A stretch of DNA of 64,000 nucleotides. Origin: Pedobacter sp. BMA (GTDB taxonomy: Bacteria; Bacteroidota; Bacteroidia; Sphingobacteriales; Sphingobacteriaceae). Below are positions 17,398 through 28,068 of this stretch, piece by piece (position 1 is the first letter of the stretch; every line of letters begins with the position of its first letter). The position numbers and the translations under genes were made by a program. The stretch is taken from positions 403,415 through 467,414 of the forward strand of contig NZ_LECU01000003.1 in the NCBI RefSeq assembly GCF_001027745.1, written 5' to 3'. Below the pieces are notes generated by a model, which was given only the letters and a program-made list of their open reading frames with translations, did not search any database and had not been told where the DNA came from.

Positions 17398-18669
17398 ATG
17401 AAATCAAGATTAAAAGAGATAATACTGGTAGTTATACTTGCAACATCAAGCGTATCTTCCTATGCACAGAAAAATGAAGATCCAATCGTTTTAAGAACGA
17501 TGGGCAGCTTATTCTTCGGAGGCACGGTAACGACAATGAAAAGTGGAGAAACATTCCACGGGGATCATGGATACGCGCAGTATTACATCCCACAAAAGTC
17601 ACGAACCTATCCAATTGTGATGTGGCACGGCATTGGACAATCTGGAAGAACTTACGAATCTACACCTGATGGAAGAGAAGGATATATGTCCATTTTACCA
17701 CGCAGGGATTGGTCTGTTTACATCATTGACCAACCGCGTCGTGGCCGTGCAGGTTATACCATGTCCAAGATCAACACTACAAATGCTATACCGACCATTT
17801 TAAAGGAAAGTGCAGTTTGGGATGCTTTTAGAAACGGAATCTGGAAACAACCCGTAAATCCTTATTTTTTCAAAAAGTCCCAATTTCCTCAATCACCGTA
17901 TGCTGTAGACCAGTTTTTCCGCCAGCAAGCGCCAGATACCGGCGAGGAGCCACGTACAGATGAGCAAAGGGCATTCATGGGCAAAACAATGTCTAAGCTA
18001 TTAGACGAGACGGGGCCATCAATTCTTATCACCCACTCAAACAGTGGACAATATGGCTGGGCTACCGCATTAGAAGCGCCAGAGAAGCTAAAGGCAATCG
18101 TAGCCTACGAACCAGGACGGGTTGTTTTTCCGGACAGTGAAGTTCCTGATACAATTTCTACATCCCTAGATTTCGTTAATGAAGCGCTGGCTCCGCAATT
18201 GGTCCCTATTGATGAATTCAAGAAGTTAACAAAAATGCCAATTCTCATCATTTACGGTGATAATATCTCCACAGAACTGACCGATGTTTTTAATAGTGAA
18301 GTTTGGCGGGTAGCCAGTAAACGCGCAAAACAATTCGTTGATGCAGTTAATCGTCACGGCGGGGATGCAAAATTGATCCTGCTAAATGAATTGGGTATCT
18401 ACGGCAACACACATGCACCTTTTGCGGATTTAAATAATGTTCAAATAGCCGATTTGCTTGAAAAATTTCTCAAAGAAAAAGGACTTGACCAGCGAAAAAC
18501 TCCACACCAAGGACCTGTTTTAAGAGAGTTAAAAGAATACACAATTCCATTCTCTAAAATAACAAATGATGAAAGTAATCATTTCAACATTAGTGCTGCT
18601 GGCGGTAATAACCAGCAGCACACTACACGCACAGGACAAGAATATGAAAACAGCGGAAAAAAACTATAA
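17398..18669 (+). CDS. Secreted alpha/beta hydrolase
   Basis: A 423-aa protein with a Sec signal (LVVILATSSVSSYAQ, cleavage after SYA). The alpha/beta-hydrolase core shows an oxyanion region (VMWHGIGQSGRTYES), a nucleophile elbow ITHSNSGQYGW (SxSxG variant with Ser as nucleophile), an acid-containing strand (ILIIYGDNIS) and a late His (GIYGNTHAPF). Substrate unknown; relatives are annotated as esterases/lipases. The last ~36 codons overlap the next gene by 104 bases. If one A of the AAAA run at 18556-18559 were absent the frame would stop at TAA directly before the next ATG, so the C-terminal extension may be the result of a recent insertion or a sequence error. Confidence 0.82.
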   Translation: MKSRLKEIILVVILATSSVSSYAQKNEDPIVLRTMGSLFFGGTVTTMKSGETFHGDHGYAQYYIPQKSRTYPIVMWHGIGQSGRTYESTPDGREGYMSILPRRDWSVYIIDQPRRGRAGYTMSKINTTNAIPTILKESAVWDAFRNGIWKQPVNPYFFKKSQFPQSPYAVDQFFRQQAPDTGEEPRTDEQRAFMGKTMSKLLDETGPSILITHSNSGQYGWATALEAPEKLKAIVAYEPGRVVFPDSEVPDTISTSLDFVNEALAPQLVPIDEFKKLTKMPILIIYGDNISTELTDVFNSEVWRVASKRAKQFVDAVNRHGGDAKLILLNELGIYGNTHAPFADLNNVQIADLLEKFLKEKGLDQRKTPHQGPVLRELKEYTIPFSKITNDESNHFNISAAGGNNQQHTTRTGQEYENSGKKL

Positions 18670-19393
18670 AAAGTGGTATCCTGAGTATTCCTCTACACTA
18701 GATACAACTGATCCTGAACTTTCATCAATTTTTAAGAATTTTGCATTCGGGGAAACTCAGCAATATGGAAATCTGAATGTCAAAACACGGATTATTGTTA
18801 CCATGGCATCCACCATTGCACAGCATACACCAGGAGAATATCGTAAAACGCTCTACGCAGCATTCGCAAACGGCATAACCCCTGTAGAAATAAAGGAAGT
18901 GCTATATCATGCGGTTCCCTATGTCGGCATGCCAAAAGTTGCTGAACTTATTGAGGTAGCCAATGATTTCTTAAAAGAAAATGGCGTAAAGCTTCCGCTG
19001 GAAACGCAAGCGGTAGTCAACGAAAATACGCGTTTAGAAAAAGGACTTTCCTTTCAAAAATCCATTTTTGGCAGCCAGATCGATAAACTGTATCAAACAT
19101 CTCAGGCCGACCAGCTGCATTTTCAAAAATACCTATCGGCCAACTGTTTTGGCGATTATCAAACGCGACCGGTATTTGACGTAAAAACAAGGGAGCTGCT
19201 CACTTTTTCAATCCTTATCTCTTTGGGCGGCGCTGAGTCCCAGGTTAAAGGTCACGTTCAGGGAAATGTAAATGTAGGCAATGATAAACAGACCCTGCTT
19301 GCAGTGACTACGCAGTTATTACCCTATATCGGTTATCCAAGGACACTCAATGCAGTCACCTGCATCAATGAAATAATTCCGGAAAAGAAATAA
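18566..19393 (+). CDS. Carboxymuconolactone decarboxylase-family protein, exported
   Basis: A 275-aa protein with a Sec signal (VIISTLVLLAVITSSTLHAQ) followed by two carboxymuconolactone decarboxylase-like repeats: residues ~65-135 (NVKTRIIVTMASTIAQ, GITPVEIKEVLYHAVPYVGMP) and ~185-265 (VKTRELLTFSILISLGGAESQVKGHVQGNVNVG, LPYIGYPRTLNAV). No CxxC peroxidase motif is present, so it is not an AhpD-type reductase. In this family the exported two-domain members travel with cupins and aldo/keto reductases, exactly as here. Its reaction is not known. Confidence 0.85.
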   Translation: MMKVIISTLVLLAVITSSTLHAQDKNMKTAEKNYKKWYPEYSSTLDTTDPELSSIFKNFAFGETQQYGNLNVKTRIIVTMASTIAQHTPGEYRKTLYAAFANGITPVEIKEVLYHAVPYVGMPKVAELIEVANDFLKENGVKLPLETQAVVNENTRLEKGLSFQKSIFGSQIDKLYQTSQADQLHFQKYLSANCFGDYQTRPVFDVKTRELLTFSILISLGGAESQVKGHVQGNVNVGNDKQTLLAVTTQLLPYIGYPRTLNAVTCINEIIPEKK

Positions 19394-19402
19394 AACACCT
19401 GA

Positions 19403-20257
<855 letters not shown>

Positions 20258-20319
20258 CGCCTGACCTGGATTTTCCTTCTAACACAACAAGTGCACAATA
20301 AACATTTGAATACAAATAA

Positions 20320-20838
20320 ATGAAAAAATCAGCAATCATAGCAGTTGTTCTTCTTGCAATATCAGGACAGCTATCAGCACAGCAAAAAGAACAAGATAAA
20401 CCAAACAAAAGAAACATGAAAGCTACAGCACCATCAAAAATCAGCGATTTTCCTTTAGGAGAGGAGAATGCAGCGTATGCACAGTACTTTACAGGAAAAT
20501 CGTGGAATGCGCCATTAACCTTTAATAAGTACCTGAACGTCCCGATCAACAACATCACTTTCGAACCCGGTTGCCGTAACAACTGGCACAGCCATACCGG
20601 AGGGCAAGTTCTCGTAGCCGTTGGTGGAGTAGGCTACTATCAAGAGCGTGGAAAGAAAGCAGTACGTATGCAGCCTGGAGACGTAATTGAAGTTGGGAAA
20701 AACGTTGAGCATTGGCATGGCGCAGCACCAGATAGTTGGTTTTCACATCTTGCCATAACTGGCAATCCACAGACCAATGAAAACACATGGCTTGAGCCAG
20801 TTCCTGACAAGGAATACGTAGAAGCAACCAGGAAGTAG
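20320..20838 (+). CDS. Secreted single-domain cupin
   Basis: A 172-aa protein with a Sec signal (IIAVVLLAISGQLSAQ). The cupin barrel spans residues ~60-150, with metal ligands in WHSHTGGQ (HxH) and VEHWHGA. The acidic ligand of the standard motif is a Gln here, as in the family of cupins associated with carboxymuconolactone decarboxylase proteins. The first gene after a 62-base gap from the AKR; cotranscription is likely. Metal and substrate are unknown. Because both this protein and the decarboxylase-like protein are exported, they may act together outside the cytoplasm. Confidence 0.87.
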   Translation: MKKSAIIAVVLLAISGQLSAQQKEQDKPNKRNMKATAPSKISDFPLGEENAAYAQYFTGKSWNAPLTFNKYLNVPINNITFEPGCRNNWHSHTGGQVLVAVGGVGYYQERGKKAVRMQPGDVIEVGKNVEHWHGAAPDSWFSHLAITGNPQTNENTWLEPVPDKEYVEATRK

Positions 20839-20852
20839 TGTTCAAGTGGTAA

Positions 20853-21764
<912 letters not shown>

Positions 21765-21994
21765 TTAAAATGCCTTACCGGACGTGTGAATTAAAGGCCT
21801 GCCTGTCCGAGCAAACACTACAACAATACTAATTGAATTATAATGCATCGTAGGGTCGATTCAAAACCGGCGGCTCTGTGGGGCAGGCTATTTTATTAAA
21901 AGGAGGTTTTTACAATAACTTGATGTGAATACAATCTTAAGTATTAGCGTACTTAATGTAATATAGATTTCAAAAACTTATAAAATTACTATAT

Positions 21995-22984
21995 ATGAAA
22001 ACTAGAAAAATAGGGAAATTGGAAGTATCAGCTGTTGGTTACGGCTGTATGGGCCTTAGTCATGGTTATGGCAATACTACTGAAAAAAGCGATGCATTAC
22101 GGATAATCCATCAGGCTTATGACCTGGGTTGTACCTTCTTTGACACTGCTGAAGTTTATGGAAAAGGTCATAACGAAGAAGTTGTTGGCGAAGGGCTGCA
22201 AGGATTCAGAGACAATATTGTTCTTGCTAGCAAGTTCAATATCCCTAAAAATGACAGTTATACTCCAAATTCACTGTTAAAGGAAATCAGAAGCCATTTA
22301 GAGGCATCCTTAAAACGATTGCGTACTGACCGGATTGAATTATACTATCAGCACCGGGTAATTAAGGGTATACCTGTTGAAGATGTAGCCTGGTGCATGG
22401 GAGAATTGATTAAAGAAGGCAAAATACTTGGCTGGGGCCAATCACAGTCAACAGAACAAGAAATAAGACGAGCACACGCAGTGACTCCATTAAGCGCAGT
22501 TCAGAGCGAATACTCTCTAATGGAACGGATGTTTGAAACGGATGTAATTCCGGCTTGCCAGGAGCTGGGCATTGGCTTTGTTCCCTTTTCACCGCTAGCT
22601 AGCGGATTCCTTTCTGGTAAAGGGCAAACCGGCAATAGCTATTCAGGTGACGATGTACGTAGAGTAATTACCCGCTTTGATGAAGAAAATGTTGCTGCCA
22701 ACCAGCCGCTATTGGATTTGCTTAATAATATAGCTCAGCAAAAACAAGTTACGCCTGCACAAATTTCGCTGGCCTGGATGTTAAAGAAGAAAGACTTTAT
22801 CGTACCTATCCCTGGAGGTCGTACCCTTGAAAGGATGCAGGAAAATTTTGGAGCTGCCGACATTGACTTTAGTGATGAAGAGTTCATTGCATTTGAGTTT
22901 GCACTATCCGGGATTCAAATACATGGCAACCGTACAGATGAAGATGTTGCTAAACTGAAATCCTTGGAGGTTGCCAATACTTAA
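21995..22984 (+). CDS. Aldo/keto reductase (AKR13-like)
   Basis: A 329-aa reductase of the YakC/AKR13-type group: starts MKTRKIGKLEVSAVGYGCMG, with tetrad residues in FFDTAEVYG (Asp, Tyr), LASKFN (Lys) and YYQHRV (His). The C-terminal cofactor motif is IPIPGGRTLERMQEN. This group reduces aromatic and aliphatic aldehydes with NADPH. The broken gene at 14789 belongs to the same group. It stands alone between a 230-base gap and a strong terminator hairpin. Confidence 0.9.
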   Translation: MKTRKIGKLEVSAVGYGCMGLSHGYGNTTEKSDALRIIHQAYDLGCTFFDTAEVYGKGHNEEVVGEGLQGFRDNIVLASKFNIPKNDSYTPNSLLKEIRSHLEASLKRLRTDRIELYYQHRVIKGIPVEDVAWCMGELIKEGKILGWGQSQSTEQEIRRAHAVTPLSAVQSEYSLMERMFETDVIPACQELGIGFVPFSPLASGFLSGKGQTGNSYSGDDVRRVITRFDEENVAANQPLLDLLNNIAQQKQVTPAQISLAWMLKKKDFIVPIPGGRTLERMQENFGAADIDFSDEEFIAFEFALSGIQIHGNRTDEDVAKLKSLEVANT

Positions 22985-22998
22985 AGGTCAGGGTTTTC

Positions 22999-23045
22999 TA
23001 TTTAAGCAGAAGCCTTCCAAATTTCGAGAGGGCTCTGCTTAAATA
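22999..23045 (+). terminator. Terminator hairpin after the AKR gene
   Basis: TATTTAAGCAGAAGCC pairs with GGCTCTGCTTAAATA (15 pairs, one bulged A) around a ~16-base loop. It starts 15 bases after the AKR stop. The A/T-rich outer stem makes it potentially bidirectional. Confidence 0.65.
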
Positions 23046-23135
23046 CTATACGCTTATTGAATGATAAATTTTCTTTGAGATTAAATTTATTCGACCTACA
23101 GTGAATAGCTAAAAGAATGAAAATTAAGATAAATA

Positions 23136-24215
23136 ATGAATACTAGCAATCAATCAGCAGTAATAGTTGGTGCCTCACTATGTGGCCTGATGACAGCTAT
23201 AGCACTAGCCCGGACAGGAATAAAGGTCACAGTTCTTGAGCGATCGGGACCTAACGCGCGTACTGGTGCTGTATTGCAGGTAAACAGTGGGGAGGCGGAC
23301 TTCTCAGATACGGCAAAACTATTGAGAAAGCTGGCATCTGGTGGCTTAAGGTCTCCAGAGGCATGGAATTCAATTTGGAGTCGGTTACAAGCACAAATAA
23401 GTGCAGACACAAACATCGAATTACACTTTAATATACGCGTTCAAAGCATCGCGCAGGATGATACAAGCGCCTGGGTGTTAACAAATAAAGGTGAACGGTT
23501 TGCAGGAGACCTGGTAATTGGTGCCGATGGGTATCGAAGTACTGTGCGCATGGCTGTATCACCGGACAAACCTAACGCGACCTTTGCAGGGTATGTGATC
23601 TGGGTTGCACTTTTGAACGAACAGGATATCCCGGAAAAGTATCGGCCTTCGGCTAATGCTGGTGTAAGCATGCCAAACGGCATTGGTGATTTTTTGCTTG
23701 GGTCGGTCATTGATGGAGAAACAGGATCACGAGAACCCGGGCAGCGAAGATTAGGATGGGCCTGGTATGACAATACCCGGAATAAACTTTTTCGGGAGCT
23801 GGGTTGCATCAATGGAAACCTTGTACAGCATTCCCTTAATGGTGCAGACATTCCGGCGAAAACATTAAAAGAGTTAACCAACCAGGCTGCCGTGCGCTGG
23901 CCTCAGCCATGGCTTGCTGCTACTCAGTACAGTATCCGATCTCGCAAGCTTACCGGCCTACCAATCTCTGAATATATTCCTGACCAGTTGGTAAAGGGGC
24001 GTATTGCCTTAGCAGGTGATGCAGCTCATACGGTAACACCTATAACAGCAATGGGCTTTAACGCCTCATTACAGGATGCAGCTATGCTTGCAGAATCCAT
24101 TAATAAGGAAACCGATATAATTCAGGCATTGCTTAACTATGAATCAAGCAGGTTAAAGCATGTTCGCAAAATGGTTGAGTCCGGACAATCATTCAGTAGC
24201 TCCTTTGGCCGGTAG
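23136..24215 (+). CDS. FAD-dependent monooxygenase (PHBH/UbiH-like)
   Basis: A 359-aa flavoprotein of the aromatic hydroxylase class. FAD motifs in order: the N-terminal Rossmann loop VGASLCGLMTAIALA (GxSxxG, a variant of GxGxxG), ERS at the end of strand 2, the DG motif LVIGADGYRSTVR and the GD motif IALAGDAAHTVTPITAMG. Members hydroxylate aromatic or quinone substrates with NAD(P)H and O2. The protein is somewhat shorter than most (usual ~380-400 aa). It precedes the quinoprotein gene by 68 bases. Substrate not inferable. Confidence 0.85.
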   Translation: MNTSNQSAVIVGASLCGLMTAIALARTGIKVTVLERSGPNARTGAVLQVNSGEADFSDTAKLLRKLASGGLRSPEAWNSIWSRLQAQISADTNIELHFNIRVQSIAQDDTSAWVLTNKGERFAGDLVIGADGYRSTVRMAVSPDKPNATFAGYVIWVALLNEQDIPEKYRPSANAGVSMPNGIGDFLLGSVIDGETGSREPGQRRLGWAWYDNTRNKLFRELGCINGNLVQHSLNGADIPAKTLKELTNQAAVRWPQPWLAATQYSIRSRKLTGLPISEYIPDQLVKGRIALAGDAAHTVTPITAMGFNASLQDAAMLAESINKETDIIQALLNYESSRLKHVRKMVESGQSFSSSFGR

Positions 24216-24283
24216 TAATCGCAATCCCTTCAGAAACATTGAATGACTGAATCAGATAACTCTAAAACTAAACTCTTGTAGTT

Positions 24284-26254
24284 ATGAAAATATCAACAGT
24301 TAAAGCATTGGAAAGAACAGCTTTTAACTTCATCCCAGCCGGGACATCACCAATAATACTGGCCTTATTGCTCTTGATTACAACCCTATGTGATGCACAG
24401 CAATCTAAATTAATCAATGGAGCAGGACAGGGAAACGATAAGGCCGGAATGAAGTATTCTGAGCTCAATCAGATCAATGCAAACAACTTTGACAAGCTTA
24501 AAGTCGCGTGGAGCTGGATATCTCCCGATGCAGAAATTACCCTTAAGCATCCCAAGCTTAAAACCTGGGTATGGGAGTCTACTCCTGTTATGGCGGATGG
24601 CGTTCTTTATATCAGCACGTCCATGTCTCAGGTTGCTGCAATTGATGCCAGTAATGGTCATACCCTTTGGGTGTATGATCCCCTGACCTGGTTAAATGGC
24701 CTTCCCTCCAATAATGGATTTGTTCACAGAGGAATAACCTACTGGGCAGATGGCAAAGATAAACGGATTGTCATTGGTACTGCGGACGGATTTTTAATTT
24801 CTTTGGACGCTAAAACAGGAAAGCCGGTAAATAAGTTCGGGTTAGAGGGCAGAATTGACCTCACACAGGGACTAGGCAGGCCAGTGAAACGAGAACTATA
24901 CGGAGTATCTTCACCTGTAGTCATCTGCAAGGATGTAATTGTGGTTGGCTCTAAGGTTGATGATGTGCCTTCAGAATTACCCATGCCACCGGGAGACGTC
25001 AGGGGATTCGACGTGCGTACAGGGAAACAGAAATGGATATTCCATGCTATTCCCCAGGAAGGGGAAGCAGGAAACGAAACCTGGAAAGATGGTTCCTGGA
25101 AACAAATGGGAAGTACCAATGTCTGGACTCTAATGAGTGCTGATGACGATCTAGGCTATGTCTATTTACCATTCAGCACACCATCAGACGATAGCTATGG
25201 TGGCAAACGACCTGGAGACAATCTTTTTGGTGAAAGCCTGGTATGTCTTGATGCTTCGACCGGTAAGCGGGTCTGGCACTATCAAATGGTCCACCATGGA
25301 CTTTGGGACTATGATCTGCCTGCTGCGCCGAATCTGATGGATATTAATGTGGGCAATAAACTGATTAAGGCGGTTGCACAGGTTACAAAACAAGGGTTTA
25401 CCTACGTATTTGATCGGACTAGTGGAAAACCAGTCTGGCCCATCGTAGAAAAGCCTGTCCCACAATCCAATGTTCCGGGGGAGGAGTCTTCACCAACACA
25501 GCCTTTTCCAACAAAGCCAGCACCGTTTGACCGCCAGGGGATGACCGCAGATGATCTTGTAGATTTTACGCCCAAATTACGGGAACAGGCAATGAAAGTG
25601 TTTTCTAAATACCATTCAGGGGTTTTGTATACACCTCCGGCGTTAGATAAGCCAACCATAAAAATGCCTGGTATTGCAGGCGGGGCAAGTTGGTCTGGGG
25701 CGGCTTTTGATCCCAGGACGCAAACCTTATACATTCCATCAAACACTTTTCCTTACGTGGTGGAACTGGTAAAATCGGAGGTCAAAGGGTACAGCTTGAT
25801 TGGGAAAAATATGCCTGTAGAAAGCATTGATGAAGTGCCAATATGGAAACCACCTTACGGACGTGTTACAGCGATTGATATGCAAACTGGCCTTCACAAA
25901 TGGATGACACCAATCGGAGATATCGGAAAAGATAATGCTAGGCTAAAAGGCCTTGGATTACCCAAATTGGGCAGGGCAGCACGAACTCATATTCTGTTAA
26001 CCGAAACATTGCTGATTGCCGGGCAGGAAGGCACTACCCAAAGAGAATCAGACGATCAACCTGCCACTTTTCAAATAAAGAATCCAAAATTAGAAGCATA
26101 CGACAAATCTGATGGACACTTTATAGGTGAGATCCCATTGCCAAGGAATGTCACCGCTGCTCCAATGACCTATGAGTTGAATGGTAAACAATATATTGCT
26201 ATCACAACCGGCGGGGCAAATCTGACACCAGAGTTAATCGTACTTAGCTTATAG
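24284..26254 (+). CDS. PQQ-dependent quinoprotein dehydrogenase, exported
   Basis: A 656-aa protein with an N-terminal hydrophobic signal (LALLLLITTLCDAQ) and an eight-bladed quinoprotein propeller. Typical repeats: AIDASNGHTLWVYDP, SLDAKTGKPV, FDVRTGKQKWIFH, CLDASTGKRVWHYQ, AIDMQTGLHKW. GVSSPVVICKDVIVVGS and the WDYDLPAAPNLMDI block match membrane glucose dehydrogenase and sugar/alcohol quinoproteins. There is no CxxCH cytochrome domain, so electrons must go to a separate acceptor. No pqq synthesis genes are in the window; PQQ would be made elsewhere or taken up. The neighbour at 26286 is a lactonase, consistent with sugar oxidation to a lactone. Confidence 0.88.
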   Translation: MKISTVKALERTAFNFIPAGTSPIILALLLLITTLCDAQQSKLINGAGQGNDKAGMKYSELNQINANNFDKLKVAWSWISPDAEITLKHPKLKTWVWESTPVMADGVLYISTSMSQVAAIDASNGHTLWVYDPLTWLNGLPSNNGFVHRGITYWADGKDKRIVIGTADGFLISLDAKTGKPVNKFGLEGRIDLTQGLGRPVKRELYGVSSPVVICKDVIVVGSKVDDVPSELPMPPGDVRGFDVRTGKQKWIFHAIPQEGEAGNETWKDGSWKQMGSTNVWTLMSADDDLGYVYLPFSTPSDDSYGGKRPGDNLFGESLVCLDASTGKRVWHYQMVHHGLWDYDLPAAPNLMDINVGNKLIKAVAQVTKQGFTYVFDRTSGKPVWPIVEKPVPQSNVPGEESSPTQPFPTKPAPFDRQGMTADDLVDFTPKLREQAMKVFSKYHSGVLYTPPALDKPTIKMPGIAGGASWSGAAFDPRTQTLYIPSNTFPYVVELVKSEVKGYSLIGKNMPVESIDEVPIWKPPYGRVTAIDMQTGLHKWMTPIGDIGKDNARLKGLGLPKLGRAARTHILLTETLLIAGQEGTTQRESDDQPATFQIKNPKLEAYDKSDGHFIGEIPLPRNVTAAPMTYELNGKQYIAITTGGANLTPELIVLSL

Positions 26255-26285
26255 TAATTATAGATAACAACTAAAAACATATTTT

Positions 26286-27239
26286 ATGAAAAGATACACT
26301 ATCCTTATTTATTGCCTTAGCCTGTCTTGTAGTTTTTTAAAAAGCAAGCCTGTTCAGGCCGCGCAACAGACAGATAGCGCTAAACATGCCGAGCCAATTG
26401 ACTCAACACTCTTTATAAAGGGAAATGTAACACCAAAACTGCTTTCCAATCAGTTTCTTGTTACCGAAGGTGCTGCTGTCGGCAGTGATGGCACACTTTA
26501 TTTTAATGATATTAATGATGATAAAACTTATAAGTATTCACCGCAAGGGCAGCTGAGTGTCTTTAAATTGAATTCAGGTAATTTAAGTGGAATGTACATG
26601 GATCCTAACGGCAACCTGGCAGCTTGCTCAAGTTCGAGCCATCAACTACTCATGCTAGATAAAAAGGGAAAAATAACTACACTGCTGGGCAAAAACGATT
26701 TCGAACCTTTAAACGGCCCAAACGATCTATGGATAAATAAAAAGGGCGACATTTATTTTACGGATCCATATTATCCTCCTTCAGATGGATCTACCTCAAT
26801 TATCCGATCTGACACCGCCAGTCAGCGGGTACTATTGTTAAAGAAAGGACAAACCAGCAAAGTAGTTACGATAGAGGGAGAATTAATTAAACCAAACGGC
26901 ATTGTAGGGACTGCAGATGGACATATGCTTTATATTGCAGACATTAAAGCTGACAAAACATATAGGTACAGTATAAATGCTGACGGAACGCTTAAAGACA
27001 AGGTCGTGTTTTTCAATAAGGGCGCAGACGGCATTACTTTAGATGAAAGAGGCAATCTTTACCTAACAGGTAAAATGATTACGGTTGTAAACCCAAAAGG
27101 AGTTCAAATTGCAGTCATTCGAACTCCCTCAGAAACTATCACGAATCTATGTTTTGGTGGGTCTAACCACGATGTGTTATTAATTACAGCAATGAAGGAA
27201 GTATATATATTGCCAATGAATGTCAAAGGAATTGAATAA
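26286..27239 (+). CDS. SMP-30/gluconolactonase-like protein, exported
   Basis: A 317-aa six-bladed propeller of the SMP-30/gluconolactonase/LRE family. The probable metal ligands are Glu in TEGAAVGSDGTLYFNDI, Asn in LNGPNDLWIN, Asn in IKPNGIVG and Asp in GADGITLDE. The N-terminus (YCLSLSCSFLKSKPVQAA) looks like an export signal with a possible lipobox-like LSC, but the lipoprotein call is weak. Placed 31 bases after the PQQ dehydrogenase, it would hydrolyse the lactone formed by it in the periplasm (inference from order and families). Confidence 0.83.
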   Translation: MKRYTILIYCLSLSCSFLKSKPVQAAQQTDSAKHAEPIDSTLFIKGNVTPKLLSNQFLVTEGAAVGSDGTLYFNDINDDKTYKYSPQGQLSVFKLNSGNLSGMYMDPNGNLAACSSSSHQLLMLDKKGKITTLLGKNDFEPLNGPNDLWINKKGDIYFTDPYYPPSDGSTSIIRSDTASQRVLLLKKGQTSKVVTIEGELIKPNGIVGTADGHMLYIADIKADKTYRYSINADGTLKDKVVFFNKGADGITLDERGNLYLTGKMITVVNPKGVQIAVIRTPSETITNLCFGGSNHDVLLITAMKEVYILPMNVKGIE

Positions 27240-28060
27240 CTAAATGCGATTAAGTCAATTGGGCAGATGAATATCAATTATAATTATACGGATTACACTT
27301 AAATACATCGAAGCAAGAATAATTAATCCCTAGTTTGTATAGATGGTTCTCGTTAGTTAGTTAGTTAGTTTTATTTTTCAGCTTTACGGCAAAAAGAGAA
27401 ATGGTCGTATGTGAGGCAATTTATTGCTTGTGTACTTAACTTATCATTATTCCCTCGTTATTTGATAGGCAATCAGCGATTTAGGGCTTGGAAATACTAT
27501 CTGTTATAAAAGGGTTTATTTTTTATCTTCCTAATTTCCGCTTACTTACTAACTTCTCATAAACTCATTCCATTAATCAAACATAAAATTCAGTTTTTGA
27601 TAATGAGTAAATGATAATTTTTAGGTCGAAACAACCGTTCATTTTATGCTGGAAAAGGATATTCCGATGGGGAACTTTGTTGCAGGTGTCTGCTAAGTAA
27701 ATCGCATGCGATATGTCTTTTTTATCACATGTTTGGATTTTTTATAATCAATTTATTAAATTAGCACTATCCCCATTGTTTCAGATCATCTCATGATTTA
27801 CACAGCGTTTAAAAACTGTTAAATCTTTTTATCATGAGTAAAATACCGCTAACCGGTTTAAGACATCCGGTGACTATTGACTATGCAATCTATAAGCCTG
27901 CGCCTCCAGATTAGTTTACAAATACACTAAGCTGGAAATCTAATAATATATAAATAAACAAATAATATCAATTAGGGTTTCAGCGCTTAAGACCTTCGCA
28001 ATTCCCTTACCATGGGTAAAAAACCAAACAAGATCACTTCATTTCTCAACAAAAACTCAC
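27240..28060. other. 820-base region with short repeats and tiny ORFs
   Basis: No standard gene. It holds a tetranucleotide repeat (GTTA, four and a half copies, 27352-27370), A/T-rich DNA, a 26-codon ORF at 27834-27914 and an 18-codon ORF at 28012-28068 that overlaps the next gene start. Nothing else recognised. Confidence 0.4.
27834..27914 (+). CDS. Possible 26-aa peptide ORF
   Basis: ATG 27834 opens a frame reading MSKIPLTGLRHPVTIDYA and ending YKPAPPD before TAG. It is not long enough to be significant on its own. The residue mix is protein-like and it lies upstream of the unknown 215-aa gene, so I list it as a candidate peptide or leader, not as a confirmed gene. Confidence 0.2.
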   Translation: MSKIPLTGLRHPVTIDYAIYKPAPPD

Positions 28061-28068
28061 ATGAATAA
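28012..28068 (+). CDS. Possible 18-aa leader peptide overlapping the next gene
   Basis: MGKKPNKITSFLNKNSHE ends in TAA inside the next gene: its stop (28066-28068) lies after the ATG at 28061, an 8-base overlap in another frame. This is a geometry that allows translational coupling. Lys-rich and uncharged hydrophobic content do not identify a function. Confidence 0.25.
   Translation: MGKKPNKITSFLNKNSHE

Noticed and set aside
27352..27370. GTTA tetranucleotide repeat
   Set aside because: Only four and a half copies and not inside or next to a gene start, so a phase-variation role is not supported.
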